Counted from the first letter of the stretch, positions 23,909 to 35,977 are shown. The stretch: 64,000 nucleotides of DNA from Okapia johnstoni (GCA_024291935.2 CM044320.1:31340001-31404000); one strand, 5' to 3'. Notes: generated by a model from the sequence alone, not told the origin. A program made the numbers and translations.

Positions 23909-26793
23909 GTGGAGAGTTCTGACAAAACATGGTCCACTGGAGAAGGGAATGGCAAACCACTCCAGTATTCTTGCCATGAGAATCCCATGAACAGTATGAA
24001 AAGGCAAAAAGATATGACACTGGAAGATGAGCCCCCAGGGTTGGAAGGTGTCCAATATGCTACTGGGGAAGAGCAGAGGGGAATTACTAATTGCTCCAAA
24101 AAGAATGAAGCGGCTGGGTCAAAGTGGAAACGACACTCAGTTGTGGATGTGTCTGGTGGTGAAAATAAAGTCTGTAAGGAACAATATTTCATAGGAACCT
24201 GCAATATTAGGTCCATGAATCAAGATAAATTGGATGTGGTCAAGCAGGAGATGGCAAGAGTGAACATCAACATCTTAGGACTCAGTGAACTAAAATGGAT
24301 GGGAATGGGGGAATTTAATTCAGATGACCATTAAATCTACTATTGTGGGCAAGAATCCCTTCAAAGAAATAGACTAGCCCTCCTAGTCAACAAAAGAGTC
24401 CAAAATGCAATACTTGGGTGCAATCTCAAAAACGATAGAATGATCTTGGTTCATTTCCAAGGCAAACGATTCAGTGTCACAGTAATCCAAGTCTAAGCCC
24501 CAGCTACCAGTGCTGAATAAGCTGCAGTCGAATGGTTCTATGAAGATCTCCAAGACCTTCTAGAACCAACACTAAAACAAGATGTCCTATTTATCATAGG
24601 GGACTGGAATACAAAAGTAGGAAGTCAGGAGATACCTGGAATAACAGGCAAGTTTGACCTTGGAGTACAAAATGAAGCAGGGCAAAGGCTAACAGAGTTT
24701 TGTCAAGAAAATACACTGGTCATAGCAAATACCCTCTTCTGACAACACAAGAGATGACTCTACACATGGACATCATCAAATGGTCAATACCTAAATCATA
24801 TTGATTATGTTCTTTGCAGCCGAAGATGGAGAAGCTCTATAGAGTCAGCAAAAACAAGACGTGGAACTGACTGTGACTCAGATCATGAACTCCTTATTGC
24901 AAAATTCAGGCTTAAATTAAAGAAAGTAGGGAAAACCACTAGGCAATTCAGGTATGAACTAGATCAAATCCATTATGATTATACAGTGGAGGTGATGAAT
25001 AGATTCAAGCATTAGATCTGGTAGACAGAGTGCCTGACAATTATGAACAGAGGTTCATAACTATGAACAGAGTGCCTGTAGAAGAGGCAGTGAGCAAAAC
25101 TGTCCCAAGTAAAAAGGAATGCAAGAAGGAAAAATAATTGTCTTTACAAATAGGCTTTACAAATAGCTGAGGAAACAAGAGAAGCAAAGAGTAAAGGAGA
25201 AAGGCAAAAAGCAAAGGAGAAAGGGAAAGATATACCCGACCAAATGCAGAGTTCCAGAGAACAGCAAGGAGAAATAAGAAGGCCTTCTTAAATGAACACT
25301 GCAAAGAAGTAGAGGAAAACAATAGAATAGAAAAGACTAGCGATCTCTTCAAGAAAATTTGAGATATCAAGGGAACATTTCATGCAAGGATGGGCATAAC
25401 GAAGGACAGAAACGGTAAGGATCTAACAGAAGCAGAAGAGATTAAGATGAGTTGGCAAGAATACACAGAAAAACTGTACAAAAACGGTCTTATTATCTGG
25501 ATAACCACAATGGTGAGGTCACTCACCTAGAGCCAGATATTCTGGAATGTGAAGTCAAGTGGGACTTAGGAAGAATTACTACAAAAAGAGCTAGTGGAGG
25601 TGATAGAATTCCAACTGAGCTATTTCCAATCTTAAAAGATGATGCTGTTAAAGTGCTGCATCCAATATGTCAGCAAATTTGGAAAACTCAGCAGTGACCT
25701 GGACTGAAAAATGTCAGTTTTCATTCCAATTGCAAAGAAGGGCAATGTCAAAGAATGTTCAAACTATTGAGCAGTTGTGCTCATTTCACATGTTAGTGAG
25801 GTTATGCTCAAAATCCTTCAAGCTGGGCTTCAGCAGTACATGAACCAAAAATTTCCATTTGTACAAGCTGGGTTTAGCAGAGGTAGAGGAGTAGTAGTGT
25901 TAGCTGCTCAGTGTTATCTGACTTTTTACAACCCCATGGACTGAAGCCCACCAGGGTCCCCTGTCCATGAGATTCTCCAGGCAAGAACAGTGGAGTGGGT
26001 TGCCATTCCCTTCTCCAGGGGATCTTCTAGACCCAGAGATTGAACCCGGGTCTCCCGCATTGCAAGCAGATTCTTTACCATATAAGCTACAGGGAAGCCC
26101 TTGTAGGAGAACCAGAGATCAAATTGTTAGCATTCACTGGATCCTAGAGAAAACCAAGGAATTTCAGAAAACCGTTTGCTTCATTGATAGTGCTAAAGTC
26201 TTTGATCCTGTAGTTCACAAGAAACTGTGGAAAATTCTTAGAGAGATGGGAATACCAGACGACCTTACCTGCCTCCTGAGAAACCTGTATGTGGGTCAAG
26301 AAGCAACAGTTTGAATCTTACATGGAACAACTGACTGGTTCAAAATTGGAAAAGGAGTACGACAAGGCTGCATATCATTACCCTACTTATTTAACTTATA
26401 TGCAGAGTACATCATGTAAAATGCTGGGCTAGATGAATCACAAGCTGGAAAAAGATTGCCAGGAGAAACATCAACAACCTCATATATGCAGATGACACTA
26501 CCCTAATGGCAGAAAGTGATGAGGAACTAAAGAACCTCTTGATGAGGGTGAAAGAGGTGAGTGAAAAAGCTGACCTAAAACTCAGCATTCAAAAAACAAA
26601 GATCATGGCACCTGGTCCCATCACTTCATGGCAAATTGAAGGGGAAAAAGTGGAAACAGTGACAAATTTTATTTTCTTGGGCTCCAAAATCACTGCAGAC
26701 GGTGACTGCAGCCATGAAATGGAAAGACGCTTGCTCCTTGGAAGGAAATCTATGATAAACCTAGTTGTTGTTCAGTCCCTCAGTCATGTCTGA
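23909..26793 (+). pseudogene. BovB endonuclease/reverse-transcriptase ORF, decayed
   Basis: The frame at 23909-24334 (141 codons) carries the start of the apurinic-type endonuclease (IGTCNIRSMNQDKLDVVKQE, ILGLSELKWMGMGEFNSDDH). Downstream pieces include YLDNHNGEVTHLEPDILECE (25452-25697), an RT piece with CFIDSAKVFDPVVHKKLWKI (25967-26314, whose start lies in the inserted SINE), and AESDEELKNLLMRVKEVSEK (26506-26793). Many stops (for example at 24332) and two insertions make it non-functional. Confidence 0.85.
25891..26101 (-). mobile_element. Bov-tA SINE, antisense, inside BovB
   Basis: Splits the BovB RT text between agcagaggtagagga and gaaccagagatcaaattg. Reversed head ctacagggaagccc. Flanking gtagagga / gtaggaga is a probable diverged TSD. 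Confidence 0.88.
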
Positions 26794-27918
26794 CTCTTTG
26801 TGACCCCATGTCAGGCATGTCAGGATTCTCTGCCCTTTACCATCTCCTGGAGCTTGTCCATAGAGTTGATGATGCCATCCAACCATCTCGTCTTCTGTCA
26901 TCCCCTTCTCCTCCTGCTTTCAATCTTTCCCAGCATCAGGGTCATTTCTAATAAAACAGCTTTTCGCATCAGGTGGCCTAAGTATTGGAGCTTCAGCTTC
27001 AGCATCAATCTTTCCAATGAATATTTAGGACTGATTTCCTTTAGGATTGATTGGTTTGACCCCCTTGCAGTCCAAGGGACTCTCAAGAGTCTTCTCCAAC
27101 ACCACAGTTCAAAAGCATCAATTTTTTGGCACTCAGCCTTCTTTATGGTCCAGCTCTCACATCCACACATGACTACTGGAAAAACCATAGCTTTGACTAG
27201 ATGGACCTATGTTGGCAAAGTAATGTCTCTGCTTGTTAATATGCTGTCTAGATTGGTCATAGCTTTTCTTTCAAGAAGCAAGTGCCTTTTAATTTCATAG
27301 CTGCAGTCACCATCTGCTGTAATTTTGGAGCCCAGGAAAATAAAATTCTGTCACTATTTCTATCGTTTCCCATATATTTGCCATGAAGTGATGGGACTGG
27401 ATGCCATGATCCTTGTTCTTTGAACACTGAGTTATAAGCCAGCTTAAAACTCCTCTTTCACCTTCATCAAGAGGCTCCTTAGTTCCTCTTTGGACTTTGC
27501 CATAAGGGTGGTGTCATCTACATATCTGAGGTTATTGATATTTCTCCCAGCAATCTTGATTCCAGTTTATGCTTCATCCAGCCTAGCATTTCGCATGATA
27601 TACTCTGCATATAAGTTAAATAAGCAGGGTGACAATATACAGCCTTGACATACTTGTTTTCCAATTTGGAACCAGTCGTTGTTCCATGTCCTTTTCTAAC
27701 TGTTTCTTCTTGACCTGCATACAGGTTTCTCAGGAGGCAGGTCAGATAGTCTGGTATTCTCATCTCTTGAAGAATTTTCCACAGTTTGTTGTGATCCACA
27801 CAGTCAAAGATTTCTGTGTAGTCAAAGAAGCATAAGTAGATGTTTTTCTGGAACTCTCTTGCTTTTTCTATGATCCAATAGATGTTGACAATTTGATCTC
27901 TGGTTCCTCTGCCTTGGC
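26764..27918 (-). mobile_element. BovB LINE, antisense, nested in the sense BovB
   Basis: The 3' tail is at the left (ttgttgttcagtccctcagt) and the copy is truncated in the RT region (gatctctggttcctctgcct). The sense BovB stops at atgataaacctag and resumes at gcatattaaaaaacaaag. The insertion probably removed a few bases; a clean TSD was not seen. Confidence 0.85.
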
Positions 27919-29204
27919 ATATTAAAAAACAAAGACATCACATTGCTAACAAAAGAAGAGTCAAAGCTGTGGTTTTTCCATTAGTCATGTACCCATGTGA
28001 GAGTTGGACCATAAAGAAGGCTGAGTACCAAAGAATTGATGCTTTCAAATTGTGGTGCTGGAAAAGATTCTTGAAAGTCCCTTGGACAGCAAGGAGATCA
28101 AACCAGTCAATCCTAAAGGAAATCCTCCCTGAATATTCATTGGAAGGACTGATGCTGAGGCTGAAGCTCCAATACTTTGGCCACCTGATGTAAAGAGCCA
28201 ACTCATTGGAAAAGACTTTGGTGCTGGGAAAGGTTGAGGTAAAGGGAGAAGAGGAGGACAGAGGATGAGATGGTTAGATAGCATCACTGACTCAATGGAG
28301 ATGAATCTGAGCAAACTCTGGGAGATGGCGGAGGACAGGGAAGCCTGACATATGGCAGTCCGAGGGGTGGCAAAGAATTGGATGTGACATAGCAACTGAA
28401 AAATAACAACAAAACTTTAAATGTACAATATAATTTTGTTGACTATAGGCACAATATTGTATAGCAATCACAGTGAGCTCCTAAAAGCACAGTCCAGGGG
28501 CTTTCCTGGCGGTGCAGCTGAAAGCCTGTTCTGCCAGTTTTTTCCAGAATACAGAGTGCCTCATTCCTGATCTCTGCCCTGAATTCCCTTCAGGGTGTGC
28601 TAAGGGTCAGTGACTGCAGTGGCTACTGTCTTCATTCCTGTAGAACCAGATAGTTAGCAACATTCTTTAGTTTGGAAGATGAAATCACTCTTGTCCCTTA
28701 TTGCTAATCCAAAGTCATTTCCTAGCCCTCATTTTCCTTGACTGATCAGCACTTGATCACTGCGCCTTTCTTGGAACTTTCCCTGCCTGGCTTTGCGGAC
28801 ATAGCACTCACTGGATTTTCCTCCTTCTACCTTTCTGCTGCTCCTTTTCAATTCTTTGCTGGTTCCTCTTCATCTCATTTCCCAGACTGATAAACATGGA
28901 CATGCCATAGGGCTCAGGCCTTGGACTTCTCTTCCCCACTCGCCTTCACTTCCTGGGTGAACGCCATAGGTCCCATGGGCTTATATGCCACCTTTATGCT
29001 GAGGACTTCTGGATTTATACTATCTCTAACACAAACCTCTCCCCTGATCCAGACCATATGCTCAACTGCCTATTTGACAACCTCCACTTGAATGTTTAAT
29101 AGGATCTTAAACTCAACATTCTGAAACTGTGCTCCTGATACTTACCCCTCCCTCTAAATCATCTTAATTAATGGCAGCTACATTCCTCTAGTTGCTCAGG
29201 TCAA

Positions 29205-29631
29205 TTTTTTTTTTTTTAAAGAATGTATTTTTTAAAATTTTAAGCTTTTTATTTTGTATTGGGGTATAGCTGATTAACAATATTGTGATAGTTTCAGGTG
29301 AACAGAGAAGGGACTCAGCCATACATATACATGTATCCATTCTCTCTCAAGTCCCCCTTGCATCCAGGCTGCCATATAACATTGAGCAGAGTTCCCTGTG
29401 CGCTACAGCAGGTCCTTGGTGAGTATCCATTTTAAATATAGCAATGTGTACATGTCCATCCCCAACTTCCTAACTATCCCTTACCCACCGGCAACCGTAA
29501 GTTTGTTCTCTGAGTCTGTAAGTCTCTTTCTGTTTTGTAAGTTCATTTGTATCATTGCTTTTGAGGTTCCATATATAAGGGATGTCATAGGATCTTTCTC
29601 CTTCTCTGTCTGACTTACTCCACTCAGTATA
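29205..29631 (-). mobile_element. L1 3' end, antisense, with TSD inside L2
   Basis: Poly-T start, then tattttgtattggggtatag through gtctgacttactccactcag. A perfect 9-bp TSD, tcaggtcaa, is at 29196-29204 and 29632-29640. Confidence 0.9.
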
Positions 29632-29721
29632 TCAGGTCAAAAATCTTGAAGTCATTCCTGAGTTTTCTATCACCCTCATATCCCACATTCAGTCTGCCAG
29701 AATATCTTGTGTCATCTAAGA

Positions 29722-29855
29722 GAATCCATCCATCCATCATCTATTTGTCTTCATCATCACCATCTATCCATCTATTTGTCTTCATCATCACCACCTATCC
29801 ATCTACCTCTTTGTTTTCATCATCACCATCTATCCATCTATCTATTACTTCTTTT
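29722..29855. repeat. Minisatellite, about three units of 31-35 bp
   Basis: Units contain catctatttgtcttcatcat (at about 29739 and 29770) and a diverged ctctttgttttcatcatcac (about 29807), embedded in (ATCC)n. It interrupts the L2. Confidence 0.8.
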
Positions 29856-30267
29856 CATCATTTCTCTTCCTGGATTCTTGCTATAAACATCTAACTCATC
29901 TCACCATTTCTACCCTTGAGTCCTTTCACTTGATTCATATATTCAGAGCGCATATCTGCTCTCCTTAAAATCCTCCAATGGCTTCCCGTCTTGCTTGGAG
30001 CAAAAGCCAATATTCTTCTATAACCCTGAGGTCTTATATAACTTACTCTCCCCAGTTAGTGCTCTGACCTCATTTCCTGTCTTTCTCCTCTGTACTTTTC
30101 ACTCCAGCCACACCGGCTACCTTGCTGTTTCTCACACATGCAGGGCAAGCTTGCACCTCAGGACTTTACACTTGTTCTTCGCCTAGTTGCATTTTCTCAG
30201 GTATCCCCTGGCTGGCTTCTTCACTTCCTCCAGGTCTTTATTAAAATTAACACTCAGGTGAGCCCTT

Positions 30268-30493
30268 GTTTGTCTGTGTGTGTGTATGCTCAGTCAGGTC
30301 TGACTCTTTGTGAGACCATGGATTGTAGCCCACCAGGCTCCTCTGTCCATGAAATAGTCCAGGCAAGAATACTGGAGTGGGTTGCCATTTTCTTCTCCAG
30401 GGGATCTTCCTGACCCAGGGACTGAACTTCTGTCTCTTGTGTCTCTTGAATGGCAGGAGGATTCTTTACCACTGAGCCACCTGGGAAGCCCCA
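30268..30493 (-). mobile_element. Bov-tA SINE, antisense
   Basis: Begins with a short GT run at the tail position, then tatgctcagtcaggtctgac, the body, and reversed head accactgagccacctgggaa. Inserted in the L2. Confidence 0.9.
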
Positions 30494-30771
30494 CCTTCTT
30501 TGGCTGCCCTACCTACAATTGCAGCCTTCCCTCCAAACTCATTCTTCACATTCTCTTTATTTTTTTTTCTTCAGCATTTATCAGTCTATAGCACAGTATG
30601 TATTTTTTCAGTTATGTTAATTTTGTCTCCTTTGGTTGGAAGTAAGCTCTATGAGAGCAGGAATTTTGTCTATTCACAGTGTATCCTAGCACTAGGATGG
30701 GTCTGATACATACTAAGTACTCAATATCTGTTGAATGAACACATTAATGAACAGTTGATGAACATGATGAA

Positions 30772-30993
30772 GGGTTTCCCAGGTGGTGCTGGTGGTAAAG
30801 AATCTGCCTGTCAATGCAGGAGATACAAGGACACTGGTTTGATCCCTGGGTCGGGAAGATCCCCTGGAAAAGGAAATGGCTACCCACTGCAGTATTCTTG
30901 CCTGGAAAATTCCATGTACATAGGAGCCTGGCATGCTACAGTCCATGGGAATGCAAAGAGTTGGCACAATTGAGCAAGTAAGAAGCAGCAGCA
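30772..30993 (+). mobile_element. Bov-tA SINE with TSD
   Basis: Sense copy, gggtttcccaggtggtgctg to agcaagtaagaagcagcagca. Flanks gaacatgatgaa (30760-30771) and gaacaagatgaa (30994-31005) form a TSD with one mismatch. Confidence 0.9.
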
Positions 30994-31005
30994 GAACAAG
31001 ATGAA

Positions 31006-31990
31006 AATATGCAGCCTTATCTGTATATTTGATATACAGCTTTATCTGTATAAAGGGAACCATACACAGTATTGCTTTCTTTTATACATATTGGTGATAC
31101 CTATTGTTAAATTGGTGATAATTATCATTAAAAGCAGTTATTATTTTATTCTCAATATTCCCATATCATCAAAAGCAGAATTTGATTCTCAGACAACAGA
31201 TACAAATCTAGAATTGTGAACTGCTACAAAAAATGTGTAATTTTTAACTTTAGGAAACTTCCACCATGATTTTCAAGAATTATGATATGAAGTATTATCA
31301 CTTATGATATATTGAGTCCATGAGAGAACTGTAATCACAAATTAAAACATAAAATAGGTTTATTAATGATTTCTAGGTCATTGAATTTCAACTGATTACC
31401 AGCAGAGGGTACTACTGATCCACCTTTTTTACATCTATGTATAGAAAGTGTTCGCTGAACTATGAGGCAGTTTTTAAGGATATAAATAACCCTATCTTAT
31501 AAAACTACATTACATGGTAATGATTCAGTCATCAAAAATAGAATGACTTGAGTTTTTTTTAATCGATTATTTTCCCTTTTTATTCTTTTACTTAAACTGA
31601 TGATCTTGTACATACAGCACAAAAAATATATAGAAATAATTAAATCTCTACCCCTGTTTCTAAGTACCCAGTTTGTCTCCCAAACGTTACCACTGTCTCT
31701 AGTTTTTTCTGTATCTGTGTGTACCTGTGTTTTGCTTTGGTTTCTACTTTACATATATTTTTAAATGAAAAATAATATAAATACGGTTCTTCACATTAGG
31801 GTTGATTTATATTAATAATTTGAGCACATAATTTTGGGAGTCCATGTAAGTCCTTGGAGAACCTCTTCTAACAGTTGTATTTTATCACAAAATGTGAATA
31901 AGCTGTAATTTATATAACCAGTCCTTATTGAAGGATGCAAAAGTTTTTTCAGTATTTTGTCATTCCAAACAAAACTATAGTAAGTATATT
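31006..31990. other. AT-rich, possibly an old antisense L1/MER remnant
   Basis: 31600-31985 has a vague resemblance to old antisense L1 3' text (ccagtccttattgaaggatg). Otherwise nothing recognised. Confidence 0.3.
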
Positions 31991-31991
31991 T

Positions 31992-32092
31992 TGGGAATTC
32001 CCTGGTGGTCTAGTGGTTAAGACTCTGCTTCCAATGCAGGAGGCGTGGGTTCAATCTCTGGTGAGGTCCCACATACCTTGTGGAGCGGCCAA
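31992..32092 (+). mobile_element. CHR-type SINE (short form)
   Basis: Sense: gggaattccctggtggtcta, gtggttaagactctgcttcc, ending gtggagcggccaat. Confidence 0.85.
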
Positions 32093-32145
32093 TATACATA
32101 TCATTTATAAAGATAAATGTTTTATATATATATAATGTTTAACAT

Positions 32146-32344
32146 GGGCTTCCCTCATAGCTCAGTCGGTAAAGAATCTGCTGCAATGCAGGAGACCTGG
32201 GTTTAATTCCCGGGTTGGGAAAATCCCCTGGAGAAGGAAATGGCAACCCACTCCAGTGTTCTTGCCTGGAGAATCCCATGGACAGAGGAGCCTGGCAGGC
32301 TCTAGTCCATGGGGTCCATCAGAGTCGGACACAACTTAGCGACT
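32146..32344 (+). mobile_element. Bov-tA SINE
   Basis: Sense: gggcttccctcatagctcag to cggacacaacttagcgact. It directly abuts the antisense Bov-A2. Confidence 0.9.
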
Positions 32345-32624
32345 GCTGCTGCTGCTGCTGCTAAGTCCCTTCAGTCGTGTCCGACTCTGTGTGACCCCAT
32401 AGACGGCAGCCCACCAGGCTCCCCTATCCCTGGGATTCTCCAGGCAAGAACACTGGAGTGGGTTGCCATTTCCTTCTCCAATGCATGAAAGTGAAAAGTG
32501 AAAGTGAAGTTGCTCAGCCGTGTCCAACTCTTTGCGACCCCATAGACTACAGCCTATCAGGCTCCTCCATCCATGGGATTTTCCAGGCAAGAGGACTGAA
32601 GTGGGTTGCCATTGCCTTCTCCGA
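32345..32624 (-). mobile_element. Bov-A2 SINE (dimer), antisense
   Basis: (GCT)n at the left edge (the usual 3' end of Bov-A2, reversed), two Bov-A monomers joined at tgcatgaaagtgaaaagtga, ending ccattgccttctccg. Confidence 0.92.
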
Positions 32625-32789
32625 CTTAAAGACTAAACCAAACTAAAACAAATGTTTAATATATAGTATATATTAAGTGTCTGTATTAATGCATGATATA
32701 TACATATATAAAACATTTATCTTTGTAAATATGTGCAAGTGTTCTGTAGGATAACTTTCTAGAAAAACCCAGTAGACATCTGAAAAATA

Positions 32790-33415
32790 ATGAAGGCAGA
32801 GTCCTATTTCCAGATACACCAAAATAAAGTCTAAATGTATTGAATTCTAAAAATACTAGAAAAGAACATGAGAGAATGATCTATGAGTTTAGAGTCAGGA
32901 AGAACTTTCTAAGTCTAACAAAAGCTCTGAAGCCATAAAGAGACGATTGAAACCTGAGTTTAATTTTTAAAAAATATCTGCATGGCAAAAATGTCATAAA
33001 ACAAAAATAGAAATGAGTCGTTGTACAAATGCATTTCTAATACATAAAATACAAAGAACTAAATTCCCTCCTATGTAAAGAGCTTTTGTAAGTTGGTAAA
33101 ATCAAGTCCCTGTTGAAAAACGACCAAAGAATACAAACAAATAGAATATAGAAATGGAAGCACAAATATTAATAGCTTTAAACACAGGAAACCATGTGCA
33201 TAAGGAGAGAAATGCAAATTAAAATGAGGAGATGCCATCTTTCACTTATCAGATTGGCAAAGATCAACACATTGTGTTGATGAAGGTGTGGGGGGAACCA
33301 AGCAGGCTCATGGATTGTTGGTGACATGATAAACTGATACAACTGCTATGGAAACCAGTGTGGCAACAGCTATCAAAATTTCCAAAAGAAAGTTTGTGGA
33401 GTGTTTTGGCTTTAG
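32790..33415 (+). mobile_element. Old L1 ORF2/3'UTR remnant, sense
   Basis: Reads agagaaatgcaaattaaaatgagg, acttatcagattggcaaaga, ggtgtggggggaacc and atggaaaccagtgtggcaac, the sense L1 3' region in order, strongly diverged. 33416-33835 shows no certain feature. Confidence 0.6.
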
Positions 33416-33835
33416 GTGTTGTGTTTTTTTTTTTAAATCAAATCTCTTTCTTTTAATTAGTCACATGTACTAAACCAGAAGGAAAGGCCACCAGAGTTTA
33501 AAAATAAAAACAAAATAATTTAAGATGTTATGCCCTTTGTGTAAAGTTGGATAGCAACCATATTGGGCTATGGAAATTAAAATGACAGTGAAAAGAATCT
33601 CTAAGTGTGTATCAGTCAGGATCCCTTAAGAAACAGATGGCACATTTTTTTAAAAATGGGGAGACAGAAAAGAATTTCAGTCCCGAAGATGTGGGTAGGA
33701 TTAAGGGAAATAATGAGGAGTGGGGAGCACCCCATGGTGCTGGCATCCTGGATTTAGGGAACCTATCCTAGCAAGGGCTAAGATAGGGAACTTCAGAACC
33801 AAGGGAGTACGGTCACTTTAAGAGAGGCTTGCCTG

Positions 33836-34082
33836 GGACTTCCTGGTGGTCCAGTAGTAAAGAATCTGAATTCCAATGTCGGGTGCACCTGTTTGATCCC
33901 TGGTCATCTCTAGCTGGGAGCCAAAATCCCACATACTGAGGGACCACTAAGCCCACTCAGTCTAGAGCCTGTGTACCCGTAGCAAGAAAAGCCCTCCAAC
34001 TGCAACTAGAGAAGCCTGCACCTACAACTAGAGAAAGTCCCAGTGCTGCAATGAAGACCCAGTGCAGCCAAAAGAAAAAAGG
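33836..34082 (+). mobile_element. CHR-type SINE (long form)
   Basis: Sense: gggacttcctggtggtccag, agagaagcctgcacctacaa, ending agtgcagccaaaagaaaaaa. 34083-34696 shows nothing certain. Confidence 0.82.
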
Positions 34083-34696
34083 ACTGCCTGACAAGTGCCA
34101 TAGAAAAGCAAGGACCACTGCCAGACAGGGCTTACAGGGTGGGATCCAGGAGAAAAATATCCCAGGCTCTTTCTGCTCATGCCTATTTTATGCAGGTGCC
34201 TGGTACTGACTAAGTTCAATGGGAAATCAGAGGGCAGCAAAGTCAGACTGATGCCATCCATAGAGGGCAGTCTGCTGGAACATGGAACAAGAACAGGTAG
34301 GTCTTGCTTTAATTCAGGAGGGTAAGCTTGGAAGGGCAATGGGTGATTGTCATTCAGCTAATACATATCTTGTAACATCGCCAGGGCCTTCATTTTAACC
34401 TGCCTCCAAAAACATATTACCAATTTTCCTTCCAAAGTATTCACTTTCGTGTTCCCTTTCTTTTGCAATGGAACCCATAAATCACTAAAATTTCCAATCC
34501 TTTTCTTTCTGGGACAGTATCTTTATGAAAATTGGCTTCCTGAAGACACTGCCTTTGCTTAACAAAGCTTAGTTAACAGAAACCGATTAAAAGACAATGG
34601 CACCTAAAACCTAAGAGTGCTACTATAAAAAATAGTGCATTTAAAAAATAGTACATTTTACATACAGCAGGTTTTAAAAAGTAAAATGTATGTTAT

Positions 34697-34998
34697 GGGG
34701 AATTCCCTGGTGGTCTAGTGTTTAAGAGTCTCCCTGCCAATACAGGGGACATAGGCTCAATCCCTCCTTCAGGAAGATCCCACATGCCATGGTACAGCTA
34801 AGCCCATGAGCGGCAACTACTGAAGCCCCCGGGCCCAGAGCCTGTTCTCTGCAAGAAGAGAAGCCACCACAGTCAGAAGCCTGAACAGGGCACAATGAGG
34901 AGAAGCCCCTGCTTGCTGCAACTAGAGAAAGTCCATGGGCAGCAACAAAGGCTCAGCGCAACCAAAATTAAATAAATTAATTAATAATAAAATTTTAA
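34697..34998 (+). mobile_element. CHR-type SINE (long form)
   Basis: Sense: ggggaattccctggtggtct through gcaacaaaggctcagcgcaaccaaaatta with an AATA-rich tail. Confidence 0.85.
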
Positions 34999-35208
34999 AA
35001 ACGTATGCTACATTTGGCCATGCCTCTCATAAAGGAAGATTCCACTCTCTGGTTTTCTTGTTTCCTTCCTTCCTTTCTTCCAACAGTGCCCCTCTTCCCC
35101 TCCAATCTACTTTTGATCAGATAAAATGAGCCCCTTAGATCAACCAGAGATTGATTCCAGAGATCCTGCTACTGGCTAATGTCTAACAACATTAAAGACA
35201 GCTTTAGA

Positions 35209-35337
35209 GGGACTTCCCTGGCAGTCCAGTGGTTAAGGCAGTTAAGATTCTGAACTTCCACTGCAGAGGGTATGGGTTTGATCCCTGGTCAAGGAACTAA
35301 GATTCCACATGCTGTGCAGGGAGGCAAAAAAAAAAGT
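35209..35337 (+). mobile_element. CHR-type SINE (short form)
   Basis: Sense: gagggacttccctggcagtc, aggaactaagattccacatg, A-rich tail. 35338-35717 has no feature. Confidence 0.85.
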
Positions 35338-35717
35338 ATCATTAAAATTTTTTTTTTAAAGATTGCATTAAAGAGAAGGAGATGTTATTTAAACAGTTTT
35401 TATTTTTTTTTTGCCTTTTTAAAAGATATTTAATTTTCTTGAAATGTTATTTTGAAGAGTGAGGATGGCATTTCTTACAGGTTCCCTAATTATAGCAAGA
35501 CAGTTGTTTTCAGGTCTGGCAATATCAGGGACCCTTTCTGGTCAACCCACCATAAAGGGAAATGACTTAGTGAGGAAACAATATGTTTCAGTCCTAACAG
35601 TAGTTTATTCAAGAATCAAAGCCCCATCTTGACTTTCTGGGGTAAAGTCTGTATTTTATCCCTTTGTATTCCTTCATGTGTTAACAAAACATGTTTTCAG
35701 GGCTGGAGAAAATGTTT

Positions 35718-35934
35718 GTGCTGTGCTGTCACTTCAGTCCTGTCTGACTCTACGACACTGTGCATTGTACGCCGGGCTCCTCTGTCCATGGGATTCTTCA
35801 GGCAAGAATATTGGAGTGGGTCGCCATGCCCTCCTCCAGGGGATCTTCCCAACCCAGGGATCAGACCCATGTCTCTTACATCTCCTGCATTAGCAAGTGG
35901 GTTCTTTACCACTAGTGCCACCTGGGAAACCCAG
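35718..35934 (-). mobile_element. Bov-tA SINE, antisense
   Basis: Reversed tail gtgctgtgctgtcacttcag, body and head ctttaccactagtgccacctgg. Confidence 0.88.
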
Positions 35935-35977
35935 AGATGTTTGGTTATATGCAAATACTATGCGATTTAAAAAAAAA

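Larger units (their letters stand above)
23807..28410 (+). mobile_element. Near-full-length BovB LINE, sense, with two insertions
   Basis: Starts at BovB 5' text (tggaccatagccttatcgtg) and runs through endonuclease and RT regions to the 3' tail at about 28405. It is interrupted by a Bov-tA (25891-26101) and an inverted BovB (26764-27918). Removing both leaves about 3.2 kb, near the expected full length. Confidence 0.85.
23575..28485 (-). mobile_element. Old L1 3' end, antisense, split by the BovB cluster
   Basis: L1 text stops at ttaataaacttttaa (23806) and resumes at aaaactttaaatgtacaata (28411) through gactataggcacaatattgt. The whole 4.6-kb BovB complex lies between, flanked by aaacttttaa / aaaactttaa. 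Confidence 0.65.
28540..30760 (+). mobile_element. Long L2 LINE (CR1-type), sense, interrupted
   Basis: L2 text in order: cttatatgccacctttatgctgagg, ccagaccatatgctcaactg, gaagtcattcctga, aaatcctccaatggcttccc, and the 3' end ctctatgagagcaggaattt...ctcaatatctgttgaatgaa. Split by an L1 (29205-29631), a tandem repeat and a Bov-tA. It is unusually long for an L2 remnant. Confidence 0.75.
32103..32730. repeat. Inverted repeat flanking a SINE pair
   Basis: Arm 32103-32132 (core aaagataaatgttttatatat) is the reverse complement of 32701-32730 (core atatataaaacatttatctt) over about 30 bp with two mismatches. Between them lie a sense Bov-tA and an antisense Bov-A2. Confidence 0.75.

Noticed and set aside
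23909..24334. 141-codon frame resembling an endonuclease
   Set aside because: It is the start of the BovB ORF, ended by a stop and followed by further breaks and insertions.
29722..29855. CRISPR-like array
   Set aside because: Units are contiguous and degenerate without unique spacers, and the genome is mammalian.
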